The notes under the pieces are model-generated. The model was not told the DNA's origin. It did not search any database and saw nothing but the letters and a program-made list of their open reading frames with translations. Both the position numbers and the translations under genes were made by a program. Below are positions 23,905 through 31,079 of a DNA stretch of 32,170 bases, in pieces (positions within the stretch are counted from its first letter, which is position 1; each line of letters begins with the position of its first letter). This DNA is from a virus: IMG/VR virus record IMGVR_UViG_3300035688_000043, positions 1-32,170 of that record. One strand, written 5' to 3'.

Positions 23905-24909
23905 ATGAGAAAATTTGCAATCTATTGTTTTATAGCTACATTTTTTATTAATTCTGTTTATGCCGCAGATAAAGCCATTGTATACGATGATACCAATAAA
24001 AAGATAAAAACAAGCCAACCATTGCCTGTTGCCCAAGGCGGTACCGGTTCAGCTACACAGAACTTTGTCGGACTCACCGGTGACCAGTCAATAGCTGGAG
24101 CCAAGACCTTTACTTCTATTCCAGTTTTGCCTGCATCTGACCCGACAACTGATAATCAGGCCGCCCGAAAAGCGTATGTAGATACGAAACCAGTTATAAA
24201 TACTTTAACCGAGAAAACAGCTCTCGTTGACAATGACTTGTTTATCATCGAAGACAGCGAAGCAAGCAACGCCAAAAAGAAAGTCAAAAAAAGTAATGTT
24301 TCTAGCATTAGGAATCAACTTTTTACATCATCAGGAATATTTACCGCACCAGCAGGAATAACTAAAGTTTATCTTTCTGGTTGCGCAGGGGGCGGTGGCG
24401 GTGGCGGTGCTTCATCTTTAGGTTCTGGTGGTGGTGGAGCAAGTGGCATGTCCGTAATAAAATATCCTTATACAGTAATACCAACAAGTGAATATACAGT
24501 TACTATCAATGGTGGTGGGGCAGGTGGAGTTAATGATTCATCAGGAAGCACAGGCGGAACTACAGTATTTGGGACATTAACTCTTTTAGGTGGCAATGGT
24601 GGAGATTATGGCAGTAGTGCTGCAGGTGGTTCAGCATTTACTCCTAATGGTATTAATGCTGTTGGCGGCACAGGTGGCATAGGTGGTAAGGATTGTGTAG
24701 CAAGCGGGGCAGGTGGGAATGGTTCTGGCACAGCAGGGGGCGGTGGCGGTGGCGGAAATCCATTTGGCATAGGTGGCGCAGGTGGAAATTCATCAACAGC
24801 AGGTAGTAACGGAACTGGATATGGTTCTGGTGGCGGTGGCGCAGGTGGTGGAACAAATTATAGGAATGGTGGAAATGGACAAGCAGGATTTATATTAGTG
24901 GAATGGTAA
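23905..24909 (+). CDS. Glycine-rich tail fibre/adhesin with signal peptide
   Basis: ATG 23905 follows AAGGAGGATAGT. MRKFAIYCFIATFFINSVYA is a Sec-type signal peptide with a cleavage site before ADKA. The next part (VAQGGTGSATQNFVGLTGDQ, then AARKAYVDTK) is typical of phage tail fibre shafts. After about residue 145, FTAPAGITKVYLSGCAG opens a glycine-rich domain with many G-runs, like the polyglycine receptor-binding adhesins of T-even phages (gp38 type) and the Gly_rich_2 family. It ends in GFILVEW. It is the probable receptor-binding fibre, yet a cleavable export signal on a virion fibre is unusual. 334 residues. Confidence 0.78.
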   Translation: MRKFAIYCFIATFFINSVYAADKAIVYDDTNKKIKTSQPLPVAQGGTGSATQNFVGLTGDQSIAGAKTFTSIPVLPASDPTTDNQAARKAYVDTKPVINTLTEKTALVDNDLFIIEDSEASNAKKKVKKSNVSSIRNQLFTSSGIFTAPAGITKVYLSGCAGGGGGGGASSLGSGGGGASGMSVIKYPYTVIPTSEYTVTINGGGAGGVNDSSGSTGGTTVFGTLTLLGGNGGDYGSSAAGGSAFTPNGINAVGGTGGIGGKDCVASGAGGNGSGTAGGGGGGGNPFGIGGAGGNSSTAGSNGTGYGSGGGGAGGGTNYRNGGNGQAGFILVEW

Positions 24910-24910
24910 A

Positions 24911-25414
24911 GTGAAACCAGAATATAAAATACAAATTAAGGCATTGTTTAAGCTCTTGTGGGTGGTAGGATTTGCCTTTCTCTATGCTCTTGGCGGTATT
25001 GAGCATAAAGAAATACGCCGATTTATCGCGCCTATCTGGCTCACTTCTGGAATGTATTTATTTAGCCGTGACTGGCGCGTATTTTTACAAGCGCCTCTAT
25101 TAATGGCAACTTTAAGTATGGGCTATGGCGCTGAGGCCTTTTGGGTAAAGGTAGGAAGACGTTTGCTCTTTGCCTTCGCGAATGCCATTACTGCGATAGT
25201 ACACATAAGAATTGATTTCCACGGTGCCGGATGGAATGAAGTTACATTAGACCGCAATTTCAAGATTTTATTCAATTTAAATTTAATCCTCTGCGCGGTT
25301 GTAATAATTACCTTAGGTGTCTTAAATCCCCTGCAAGCCAGGGCAGAGGAATTGATCATAGGTTTCATTATAGGATTGATCCCAATGTTCATGCCAAAAG
25401 ATAAAGACCAATGA
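24911..25414 (+). CDS. Polytopic membrane protein, function unknown
   Basis: A 167-residue protein, start GTG 24911 just after the adhesin stop, with no strong ribosome binding site. Hydrophobic segments lie near residues 10-28 (ALFKLLWVVGFAFLYALGG), 38-52, 60-75, 84-100, 122-138 (LNLILCAVVIITLGVL) and 146-160, so four or more membrane helices are likely. It is followed by an ATGA overlap with the next gene. A membrane protein among fibre genes could be a holin-like factor, a fibre-modifying membrane partner or an exclusion protein; nothing in the sequence decides. Confidence 0.55.
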   Translation: MKPEYKIQIKALFKLLWVVGFAFLYALGGIEHKEIRRFIAPIWLTSGMYLFSRDWRVFLQAPLLMATLSMGYGAEAFWVKVGRRLLFAFANAITAIVHIRIDFHGAGWNEVTLDRNFKILFNLNLILCAVVIITLGVLNPLQARAEELIIGFIIGLIPMFMPKDKDQ

Positions 25415-25845
25415 TAACTTTAATTAAAGGAAAATACTACACTTTTAAAGTTGGCTTCGGCAAAAGCAAGGTCGGCAAAGACGTCCAGTACCAGATCCTA
25501 AATTATGACCTTACTATAGAACAAGACTATACCGCATCCGGCGTCATGGAGCTGGGGGATGGAGAATATGGCGTCCGGCTTTCCTTTGATGAGGAATTTT
25601 CCGGCTATATCCGCTGGAAAGACGTCACAGATAATATCGTCGCCAGCGATCCTATTACTATTATAGAAGATTACGTCGCAAAGATATCCACTCTTTATAA
25701 AATCGATACCGGCCGCTGGAAGATACAAAACAACCAGATGATCTTTTACGATTCCGATGGCCTGACCGAATTGCTTAAATTCAATCTTAAGGACGAAAAC
25801 GCTAATCCCACTATGGTCAAGCCGTTTGAAAGGACCCCTGTATGA
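25411..25845 (+). CDS. Tail-associated protein, probably fibre or baseplate component
   Basis: A 144-residue beta-rich protein starting in the ATGA overlap at 25411. It begins MITLIKGKYYTFKVGFG and ends with a WKIQNNQMIFYDSDGLTELL segment followed by a hydrophilic tail ending FERTPV, an ending I recall from small phage tail proteins. It also overlaps the next start (ATGA at 25842). No signal peptide or cysteine motif. Its partners are presumably the fibres encoded on both sides. Function is not known. Confidence 0.6.
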   Translation: MITLIKGKYYTFKVGFGKSKVGKDVQYQILNYDLTIEQDYTASGVMELGDGEYGVRLSFDEEFSGYIRWKDVTDNIVASDPITIIEDYVAKISTLYKIDTGRWKIQNNQMIFYDSDGLTELLKFNLKDENANPTMVKPFERTPV

Positions 25846-25985
25846 TAATCTCCCGCGGCTTCATATACGGCACCATGGTATCGAAGGGCTACGGAAAGTT
25901 CGGTTTCGGCATGTATATAAAGATATTATCGGTAACCATTAGCGAGTTTATTAACCAGATAATTAATTGCGAGGATAGTATATGA
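25842..25985 (+). CDS. Very small protein in overlapping gene chain
   Basis: A 47-residue frame from ATG 25842 (ATGA overlap with the gene before) to TGA 25985. It starts MIISRGFIYGTMVSKGYGKF and ends CEDSI. Its last codons (GAGGATAGTATATGA) contain both a ribosome binding site and the start of the next gene, a design repeated at the end of the following gene. It is too short for a family call; the coupled arrangement argues that it is translated. Confidence 0.5.
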   Translation: MIISRGFIYGTMVSKGYGKFGFGMYIKILSVTISEFINQIINCEDSI

Positions 25986-26146
25986 GTTTCGTAAAAATCG
26001 TAAGCGTTACGGCAGGAGAATACATTCAGCAAGCCATCCGGGCTAGCGAGCATATATACAGCCAGATCATCCCCTCTGAACTAATCAAGGACATTATCCT
26101 TATAGAGCACATAACCCAATCGATTACCATGGAGGATAGTATATGA
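25982..26146 (+). CDS. Very small protein in overlapping gene chain
   Basis: A 54-residue frame from ATG 25982 to TGA 26146 (MSFVKIVSVTAGEYIQQAIR ... ITMEDSI). It overlaps both neighbours by four bases (ATGA) and ends in the same 15 bases, GAGGATAGTATATGA, as the gene before it. The shared ending suggests tandem duplication of a coupling module, or one gene's end being copied. Predicted mostly helical. Function unknown. Confidence 0.5.
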   Translation: MSFVKIVSVTAGEYIQQAIRASEHIYSQIIPSELIKDIILIEHITQSITMEDSI

Positions 26147-26433
26147 AATATGCCACCTCGAACAATCCAAAACTCGGAACCACCATCAACATCACTTGTA
26201 CCCCTGTCATCCCCGGGGGAGGCGCTCCTGACAGCGTTAAGATTACCATAAAAGATGGAGGCGGGACAGCAAGAATTACCGACACGGCTATGACAAATAA
26301 TGGAGACGGCACATACACGTACCTTTTCAAAAGCCTGACAAGTTATACCTCTGGGGTATTTAAGGCCACTATAACCGCCTTATCAGGGGATTATCCTGGG
26401 GTATCAGAAGTCAACTTTACTTTAGAGGCATGA
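26143..26433 (+). CDS. Small Ig-like beta-sandwich protein
   Basis: A 96-residue protein from ATG 26143 (ATGA overlap). The pattern SVKITIKDGGGTARITDTAM, then GDGTYTYLF and GVFKATITALSG, is that of a bacterial Ig-like (Big/filamin-like) domain, common in phage tail and capsid decoration. No signal peptide. It is followed by ATGATGA overlap with the next fibre gene. It probably decorates or extends the tail fibre complex. Confidence 0.65.
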   Translation: MKYATSNNPKLGTTINITCTPVIPGGGAPDSVKITIKDGGGTARITDTAMTNNGDGTYTYLFKSLTSYTSGVFKATITALSGDYPGVSEVNFTLEA

Positions 26434-27338
26434 TGAAAATAATAAAAGCATTTACTATTTTTGCGTTTCTATTATTAAGTACCTGTTTTGCTGCAGGCCC
26501 GATATATGATCAGGCCATAGATATCGAAAACACTCCTGCCGGCAACATCTCATCAACCAATGTCCAGGCTGCGGTAAACGAACTGGACAGCGAGAAACAG
26601 GCGGCAGGAAATTACTTCAATAAAACTTCCGATGATACCGACGACATCGCCGAAGGCTCGACCCATAAATTTGCCGACACCACAAAAGAGAACAACGGAC
26701 AGACTGCCTATGGCTGGGGCAATCACGCGGGACTATATTCTTTATTAAATCACAATCACGATTTAATTTATCTTAGTCTATCTGCTACCGCCGCCGATTC
26801 TGGTAAACTCAACGGACAATTAGCATCATATTATTTACATTCCGAAACTGACCCTACCTACACCTCTTGGTATAATTCGGGTTCGCCGATATTAACTACA
26901 TTAAAATATGTTGATGCCAATACCTATATCACCAGAGATGGCTCTAATAATTTATCCTTCACCGATGCCAATGCGGGAACAGTAACACTTACCTCATTAA
27001 AAAGTATGCGTAACATCTGGATTTCTGCCGCAACACAATCAGAAGGCAACCTCACGCTTTCGGATGGAACTAATTGGGCTACGCAGTATTCGTTTATTTC
27101 CTACATCAATGTGGTTTGTGCCTCAACAAATTGGTCTATGTGGCTTTGTGAAACTTCGGCATTTAATACTGGTCTTATTACTACCCGACAGATAGCATCC
27201 AATATAAACGGCAATGCGACTTTATATATCAATCAGGAATATAATTCCGATGGGAATAATGTTTATATTATCTATACTGATGTGGCAGGAACAGCGACAG
27301 CAAGTATTTTAATTTCGGGAGAGGCACGCAGGCACTAA
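26430..27338 (+). CDS. Tail fibre protein with signal peptide
   Basis: ATG 26430 (or 26433) gives 302 residues starting MMKIIKAFTIFAFLLLSTCFA, a Sec-type signal with a likely cleavage before AGPIYD. After it come collagen-free fibre motifs: NVQAAVNELDSEKQA, AYGWGNHAGLYSL, NHNHDLIYL and ATAADSGKLNGQLASYYLH; the AADS-KL-G--AS-Y pattern recurs widely in phage side fibres. The C-terminal part is a beta-rich tip (TLTSLKSMRNIWISAATQ...). It overlaps neighbours at both ends. As with the adhesin at 23905, the export signal is unexpected for a virion fibre. Confidence 0.75.
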   Translation: MMKIIKAFTIFAFLLLSTCFAAGPIYDQAIDIENTPAGNISSTNVQAAVNELDSEKQAAGNYFNKTSDDTDDIAEGSTHKFADTTKENNGQTAYGWGNHAGLYSLLNHNHDLIYLSLSATAADSGKLNGQLASYYLHSETDPTYTSWYNSGSPILTTLKYVDANTYITRDGSNNLSFTDANAGTVTLTSLKSMRNIWISAATQSEGNLTLSDGTNWATQYSFISYINVVCASTNWSMWLCETSAFNTGLITTRQIASNINGNATLYINQEYNSDGNNVYIIYTDVAGTATASILISGEARRH

Positions 27339-27628
27339 TGGAAATCTCAATCACTAATTTAATAGGAACAGTTACCAAACCTAACTATACCAAAAGCACC
27401 TTTAAGGTTTCTGACAGCCAGAAAGTTTATGATATAGTGCCAGAGAAACTTTTAGAAGAAATCTCCAAACTTAAAACCGACATTGAAACCGCCAGAAAAA
27501 CTGAAGTGCCGAAAAATATAGAGCGATTAAAACAGAGCGGGATTGCTAAAATGGAACATGATTTGTTTATTAAGAAACGCAATTTAATCAGATTGAACAA
27601 CAAATATCCTAACGCAAAATGGCTATAA
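27338..27628 (+). CDS. Small coiled-coil tail protein
   Basis: A 96-residue protein beginning in the TAATGG overlap. The N-terminal ~30 residues are beta (ITNLIGTVTKPNYTKSTFKV); the rest is a charged helix (KLLEEISKLKTDIETARKTE ... ERLKQSGIAKMEHDLFIKKR) likely to form a coiled coil. It overlaps the next gene by 10 bases. Placed between a fibre and a spike, it could be a fibre chaperone or adaptor. No family recognised. Confidence 0.5.
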   Translation: MEISITNLIGTVTKPNYTKSTFKVSDSQKVYDIVPEKLLEEISKLKTDIETARKTEVPKNIERLKQSGIAKMEHDLFIKKRNLIRLNNKYPNAKWL

Positions 27629-29157
27629 ATAATTACACTACATTTGAGGAATTAGCGTCTACTAACATTACATCAATAGATGTATATGACACCGTAACTG
27701 GCGGGACTTCTGGAGCGGTTGGCAGGGTTATTTTAAGTAAAGACGGAACAAATACCACGGGAACTGCGAGGGCAGGGACTGCTAATACAATCCAGTTAGC
27801 CGCCGATGCCCCGAATATAGGAGCAGGGATGCTCATACGGATTACTGGCGGGACTGGTTCGGGGCAGATAAGAAGAATAATCGCTTGGAATAATACGTCC
27901 AAGACAGCCACCGTAAATCCTAATTGGGCGACCAATCCAGATTCAACTTCCACTTATTCAGTAGAGGACAGATTAACGGTTGTATTGATTTCTGGGAACT
28001 TCACCGCAGGCGGAGAAAACATAACCAATCAGGACTCGGATTCCTGCACGATTACCCAGACAGAAACTGGGGCAAGTCTTCCGACTGTGGCTACCTACAT
28101 ATTAAAAAGCGGGGATGTAGTTATTGTAAGCGGCGACAATTCCGCTTCTACGGATATTTTTGAGGATATCAGGGCGGCTTCAGTAGCGGGTGGCTGGGGG
28201 ATACATAGTGCTTTAGATTCTTACACTACCCAACTTAATTGTCTGGTTTGGTTTGGTGGTAGAGGACAGACCGCCTCAACGATAATCAAGACACAAAACG
28301 AAAGAGTTAAGGTAATTGACGGAATAGTCAGCACGGGAAATGTTACCTATCCGAATACGGTTAGTGTCGGCAGCGGGACTTATAAAGGGAAATGCCAGAA
28401 CGGCTCGTATATTACAATTACTGGTGAGGTAGTTTTTGACTTAAATACCACCTTTAATTTTTATGCGGGGACATTTGAAGACCTTACTAATACTTATTCT
28501 GTTACTTTTAAGGGAACTTCCTATATATGTTCCGAAGCCAGATTTTCAAGCGTTTATTATGTTCAAAATTATGCGGGGGCAAGTTTTGATTATCCGATAT
28601 TTTTTGGCACTTTTCTTTTTCCAGCAGAATCCCCTGCCGAAGTTTCGGGAATGACAATTTATAATGCTGAATATTCAATATTTGTATTTAGTGCACGTGT
28701 TACTTCCACGGTTAAAAATATCACTTTTGTAAATTGCACTTATCCGCTTGGAGTAGTATTGGGCGGCGGCAACATTACTTTTATTGACTGCGTAGGGGAT
28801 TTTACCAGCATTTTTGTTTTATATGGGTCTGCAAAGGCTACTGTCCAGCAATCAGTTAATTTAAAATACATAGACAGGGCTAATGCTAATGTGCAAAATG
28901 TATCGTCAGTTTTGAAGGATAAGAACGGGACGCAGGCGTTTTCAGTGAGCAGTGCGGCAGACGGGACTATTACGGAGCAGTATGTTACCCGCTATCTTAA
29001 TGATAATAATTCATTGACAGATTATAACGACTTTATTTTATACTCAACGAAATCAGGATATATGAATGAGGTAAGAAAAATCACCATTTCAAAAGCGATT
29101 GACTGGACAATTAAACTTATTCATTCCCCTTACGCAAATATGGGAGTGGAGAATTAA
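27619..29157 (+). CDS. Tail spike-like beta-helix protein
   Basis: A 512-residue protein starting MAINNYTTFEELASTNITSI. Residues ~20-130 are a phage module (DTVTGGTSGAVGRVIL, ITGGTGSGQIRRIIAW) that also occurs in other tail proteins. The middle is strand-rich with short Asn/Thr/Gly turns (FTAGGENITNQDSDSC, STGNVTYPNTVSVGSGTYKG, VKNITFVNCTYPLG, GGGNITFIDCVGDF), typical of right-handed beta-helix spikes. The C-terminal part carries the linker VLKDKNGTQAFSVSSAADG. It is probably the host-recognition spike; no depolymerase active site can be named from sequence alone. No signal peptide. Confidence 0.7.
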   Translation: MAINNYTTFEELASTNITSIDVYDTVTGGTSGAVGRVILSKDGTNTTGTARAGTANTIQLAADAPNIGAGMLIRITGGTGSGQIRRIIAWNNTSKTATVNPNWATNPDSTSTYSVEDRLTVVLISGNFTAGGENITNQDSDSCTITQTETGASLPTVATYILKSGDVVIVSGDNSASTDIFEDIRAASVAGGWGIHSALDSYTTQLNCLVWFGGRGQTASTIIKTQNERVKVIDGIVSTGNVTYPNTVSVGSGTYKGKCQNGSYITITGEVVFDLNTTFNFYAGTFEDLTNTYSVTFKGTSYICSEARFSSVYYVQNYAGASFDYPIFFGTFLFPAESPAEVSGMTIYNAEYSIFVFSARVTSTVKNITFVNCTYPLGVVLGGGNITFIDCVGDFTSIFVLYGSAKATVQQSVNLKYIDRANANVQNVSSVLKDKNGTQAFSVSSAADGTITEQYVTRYLNDNNSLTDYNDFILYSTKSGYMNEVRKITISKAIDWTIKLIHSPYANMGVEN

Positions 29158-29177
29158 CTAACGGAAAGGAATAACCT

Positions 29178-29420
29178 ATGGACATCGCAGAAATAGGTAT
29201 AGCAGTATCGGTTTTGAGTGTATCAGTTGCGGTCATAAGACAGAGTTGGAATGGCAAAAAATCTAATAATAATTGTTATGTAAAAAGGGATGACTGCCAT
29301 ACTGCTATGGATAGTATAAACACACGCATTGATGATACAAGACAATCATTACATAAACGCATAGACGATATATGCGGGAAAATCGATACAGTAGTTACTT
29401 TAATCAAGAATGGAAAATAA
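29178..29420 (+). CDS. Small membrane protein with coiled coil (XhlA/holin-like)
   Basis: An 80-residue protein behind AAGGA at ATG 29178. A single hydrophobic helix at residues ~5-21 (EIGIAVSVLSVSVAVI) is followed by a basic NGKK loop and a charged helix (DSINTRIDDTRQSLHKRIDD) likely to form a coiled coil; cysteines 33, 40 and 65 are present. One-helix-plus-coil proteins of this size are found in lysis cassettes (XhlA-type). It is the first gene after the spike, where lysis genes usually begin. The next start (29410) lies inside its end. Confidence 0.55.
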   Translation: MDIAEIGIAVSVLSVSVAVIRQSWNGKKSNNNCYVKRDDCHTAMDSINTRIDDTRQSLHKRIDDICGKIDTVVTLIKNGK

Positions 29421-29577
29421 ATGCCCTGTCTGTCAATTTGCTTTAAGCCTAATCCATACGGTGATAAATACTCTGGTAGGCTATTGCCAAGAATGCAAGA
29501 AAGAATATTACCTTAAACCAGACAAAACTTGGGTAAACAGGGAAGAATATAGGAAATTTTGCAATGAATTTCATTAA
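29410..29577 (+). CDS. Small zinc-ribbon protein
   Basis: A 55-residue frame starting 11 bases before the end of the upstream gene. MENKCPVCQF and GYCQECKKEY give two CxxC pairs (C5/C8, C26/C29), with a further C51. The tail is basic and aromatic (WVNREEYRKFCNEFH). The layout is that of a rubredoxin-like zinc ribbon, like the DUF5679-type protein at 22828 but of different sequence. It ends in a TAATG overlap with the next frame. Function unknown. Confidence 0.6.
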   Translation: MENKCPVCQFALSLIHTVINTLVGYCQECKKEYYLKPDKTWVNREEYRKFCNEFH

Positions 29578-29753
29578 TGAATATAGACAGGGAGAACGAG
29601 CGGATATGGTGCCATATATACTTTTGCTGGGTTTGCGCGCGCACAGGGATTCTATTAATGGATATAGAAGGACAGGATAGATGCGACGTTCTCTGCCTCA
29701 AAGACAACGCTCACTTAGGATATGATACCGACTGGCCAGAACTATTCAGGTAA
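29577..29753 (+). CDS. Small cysteine-rich protein, uncertain
   Basis: A 58-residue frame starting in the TAATG overlap at 29577. It is rich in Cys, Trp and His (ERIWCHIYFCWVCARTG, then DRCDVLCLKDNAHLGYD), which could bind a metal, and ends DTDWPELFR. There is no ribosome binding site other than coupling to the gene before, and it overlaps the next frame by about 30 bases. It is kept because the cysteine pattern is unlikely by chance. Confidence 0.45.
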   Translation: MNIDRENERIWCHIYFCWVCARTGILLMDIEGQDRCDVLCLKDNAHLGYDTDWPELFR

Positions 29754-29946
29754 GGACCAGAAAGTCGGGCTTCAGATAAAATTGCATGAATATAAATTCC
29801 TGGCGCAAATATTCATCATACACAAGGATACTCTCTTTAGATTAAAAATTAATAATATTCTTAAAAAAGACCTGATCACTGACATAAAGAAAATAGAAAA
29901 TATATTAAAAAAATCAGAAATAGGTATCGTGCCGAAAGGAGGTTAA
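29722..29946 (+). CDS. Small basic helical protein, uncertain start
   Basis: A 74-residue frame, ATG 29722, overlapping the preceding one. The middle (QIKLHEYKFLAQIFIIHKDT) and the lysine/isoleucine-rich helix (INNILKKDLITDIKKIENIL) suggest an amphipathic helical protein. Its last codons carry the strong GAAAGGAGGTTA site of the next gene. The start is not well supported; a later start is possible but no better codon is seen. Function unknown. Confidence 0.4.
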   Translation: MIPTGQNYSGKDQKVGLQIKLHEYKFLAQIFIIHKDTLFRLKINNILKKDLITDIKKIENILKKSEIGIVPKGG

Positions 29947-29947
29947 T

Positions 29948-30271
29948 ATGAACTGGCAGGCAATTATCGCTTCCTCGGGAATTTTAGGTATCTATCTTAC
30001 CGCCAAAAGATGGTTTGCTGAAATAAACAAAATTCTCGATCCTTTGGTGCAGGAATGCGAGCAGCTGGCGCAGGATGGCGTAATAGACAAGAACGATCGC
30101 AAGAAGCTGGTATTAAGCGCTGTAGCTAATCTCGAGAAGCAGGGTAAGGTTAAACTGAACTTCATTACCCGGCTTATTGTAGTTAAAGTTGTAGATATTA
30201 TTGCTGCTAAATTGCCGGACTATAATATATCTAAGGAGGCCCGTGAGCTTCTCATTGGTAAAAAAGATTGA
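29948..30271 (+). CDS. Small holin-like membrane protein with charged helical domain
   Basis: ATG 29948 behind AAAGGAGGTTAAT; 107 residues. The N-terminus MNWQAIIASSGILGIYLTAKRWF is a single membrane helix, followed by a charged helical domain (LDPLVQECEQLAQDGVIDKN, KLVLSAVANLEKQGKVKLNF). The domain looks like those of phage LLH-type holins or packaging helpers, but no single motif is decisive. It sits in the cluster before the terminator, where lysis genes are expected. Its end overlaps the ribosome binding site of the next gene. Confidence 0.5.
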   Translation: MNWQAIIASSGILGIYLTAKRWFAEINKILDPLVQECEQLAQDGVIDKNDRKKLVLSAVANLEKQGKVKLNFITRLIVVKVVDIIAAKLPDYNISKEARELLIGKKD

Positions 30272-30407
30272 AGATTATTTTCTAAAAAAAGGTTTCTTCA
30301 TCCGGATTACTAAACCCTGGCCCGGGGAGGATAGGCTTGACAATCTTCCGCCGAAAGAGAAAAAAGAAGAAACGCCATTAAGGAAATGGCTAAACAAAGG
30401 AGGGTGA
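30243..30407 (+). CDS. Small basic protein, GTG start
   Basis: AAGGAGG (30233-30239) lies 3 bases before GTG 30243, giving 54 residues (MSFSLVKKIEDYFLKKGFFI ... LNKGG). The frame is open 14 codons upstream inside the previous gene, but the ribosome binding site argues for GTG. It overlaps the end of the preceding gene by 29 bases. Basic, Lys/Pro-rich, no membrane segment or cysteine. Its last codons supply the AAAGGAGGGTG site of the next gene. Unknown function. Confidence 0.5.
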   Translation: MSFSLVKKIEDYFLKKGFFIRITKPWPGEDRLDNLPPKEKKEETPLRKWLNKGG

Positions 30408-30408
30408 T

Positions 30409-30744
30409 ATGGGATTATTCAGCGCAATAGGAAACTGGATCAAATCTTTATTCAACAAATCAGGAGCATTCATCGCAAAAATGTGGATCTTAGCAAAACC
30501 CTTTTTACGGGAAGCATTAAGCAAGACAGCGCAAAATGTATGGGCATCTGCACAAAGCCTGTTTGTTGAGGCGGCCCTATATGTGGCAAAACAAGGATTA
30601 CCTAATGATGAGGCGAAGCGGAATGCATTTAAGACCTATATGGAATCGAAAGCCAAAGAACAAATCAGCCAGCTTAAAGATTCGGAATTTAATCTGCTGC
30701 GCGAAACGGCGGTTGCTATTGTAAAAAAAGCTGCATCGGTATAG
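30409..30744 (+). CDS. Amphipathic helical protein, possible membrane-active factor
   Basis: A 111-residue protein behind AAAGGAGGGTGAT. The first ~45 residues (GLFSAIGNWIKSLFNKSGAF, then AKMWILAKPFLREALSK) are amphipathic and basic, like peripheral or pore-forming membrane helices. The rest is a helical domain (SAQSLFVEAALYVAKQGLPN, then KEQISQLKDSEFNLL). It is the last gene of the late operon and is closed by a strong terminator. A role in lysis or membrane attack is possible but unproven; no endolysin is found next to it. Confidence 0.5.
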   Translation: MGLFSAIGNWIKSLFNKSGAFIAKMWILAKPFLREALSKTAQNVWASAQSLFVEAALYVAKQGLPNDEAKRNAFKTYMESKAKEQISQLKDSEFNLLRETAVAIVKKAASV

Positions 30745-30757
30745 AGATAAGCAATAA

Positions 30758-30794
30758 AAAAGCCCTAATAATGTAAAATTTATTGGGGCTTTTC
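30758..30794 (+). terminator. Strong terminator ending the late operon
   Basis: A 14 bp stem, AAAAGCCCTAATAA (30758-30771) with TTATTGGGGCTTTT (30780-30793), has one G-U pair and an 8-base loop. It is flanked by an A-run upstream and a T-run downstream, so it could work in both directions. It separates the late genes from the regulator-integrase module. Confidence 0.85.
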
Positions 30795-30838
30795 ATTTAC
30801 CCTACCTTAACCCGCCTTTATTATAATATAAAAAATAC

Positions 30839-30882
30839 TTGAAAAATCAGTATCTTTGTGGTATCTTTATAGTATCTTTGTA
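30839..30882 (+). promoter_or_regulatory. Promoter with three tandem 11 bp operator-like repeats
   Basis: Three adjacent 11-base units (GTATCTTTGTG 30850-30860, GTATCTTTATA 30861-30871, GTATCTTTGTA 30872-30882) and the start of a fourth (GTAACT) lie upstream of the ribbon-helix-helix gene. TTGAAA (30839-30844), 17 bases and TATCTT (30862-30867, inside the second unit) form a candidate promoter. One helical turn per repeat is what a tandem-binding ribbon-helix-helix repressor would need, so autoregulation is likely. Confidence 0.65.
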
Positions 30883-30908
30883 GTAACTATTAGAAGGAGG
30901 GGGAAAAT

Positions 30909-31079
30909 ATGGAAAAAAAGGTGGTGAAATACACAGAACCGATGCTTGTCAGGCTATCAAAACCCCAGTATAAAGAACTTCAAAAGGAATGTAAAAAGCT
31001 GGTGATGAATGAAGCTGTCTATGGGAGGAAGGCAATAATTTTATGCTTAAAAAAACATTTAATTACTAATAACCATTGA
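30909..31079 (+). CDS. Small ribbon-helix-helix type DNA-binding protein
   Basis: ATG 30909 behind AGAAGGAGGGGGAAA; 56 residues. TEPMLVRLSKPQYKELQKEC followed by a second helix (VYGRKAIILCLKKHL) fits the Arc/MetJ-type ribbon-helix-helix fold, with MLVRLS as the DNA-contacting strand. It lies upstream of the integrase on the same strand and downstream of the 11 bp repeats. It may repress its own promoter and so control integrase expression, or act as an excisionase-like factor. No toxin gene is beside it, so an antitoxin role is less likely. Confidence 0.65.
   Translation: MEKKVVKYTEPMLVRLSKPQYKELQKECKKLVMNEAVYGRKAIILCLKKHLITNNH

Noticed and set aside
30850-30888. Tandem repeats as a CRISPR array
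   Set aside because: The units are 11 bases and adjacent with no spacers, and no cas gene is near.
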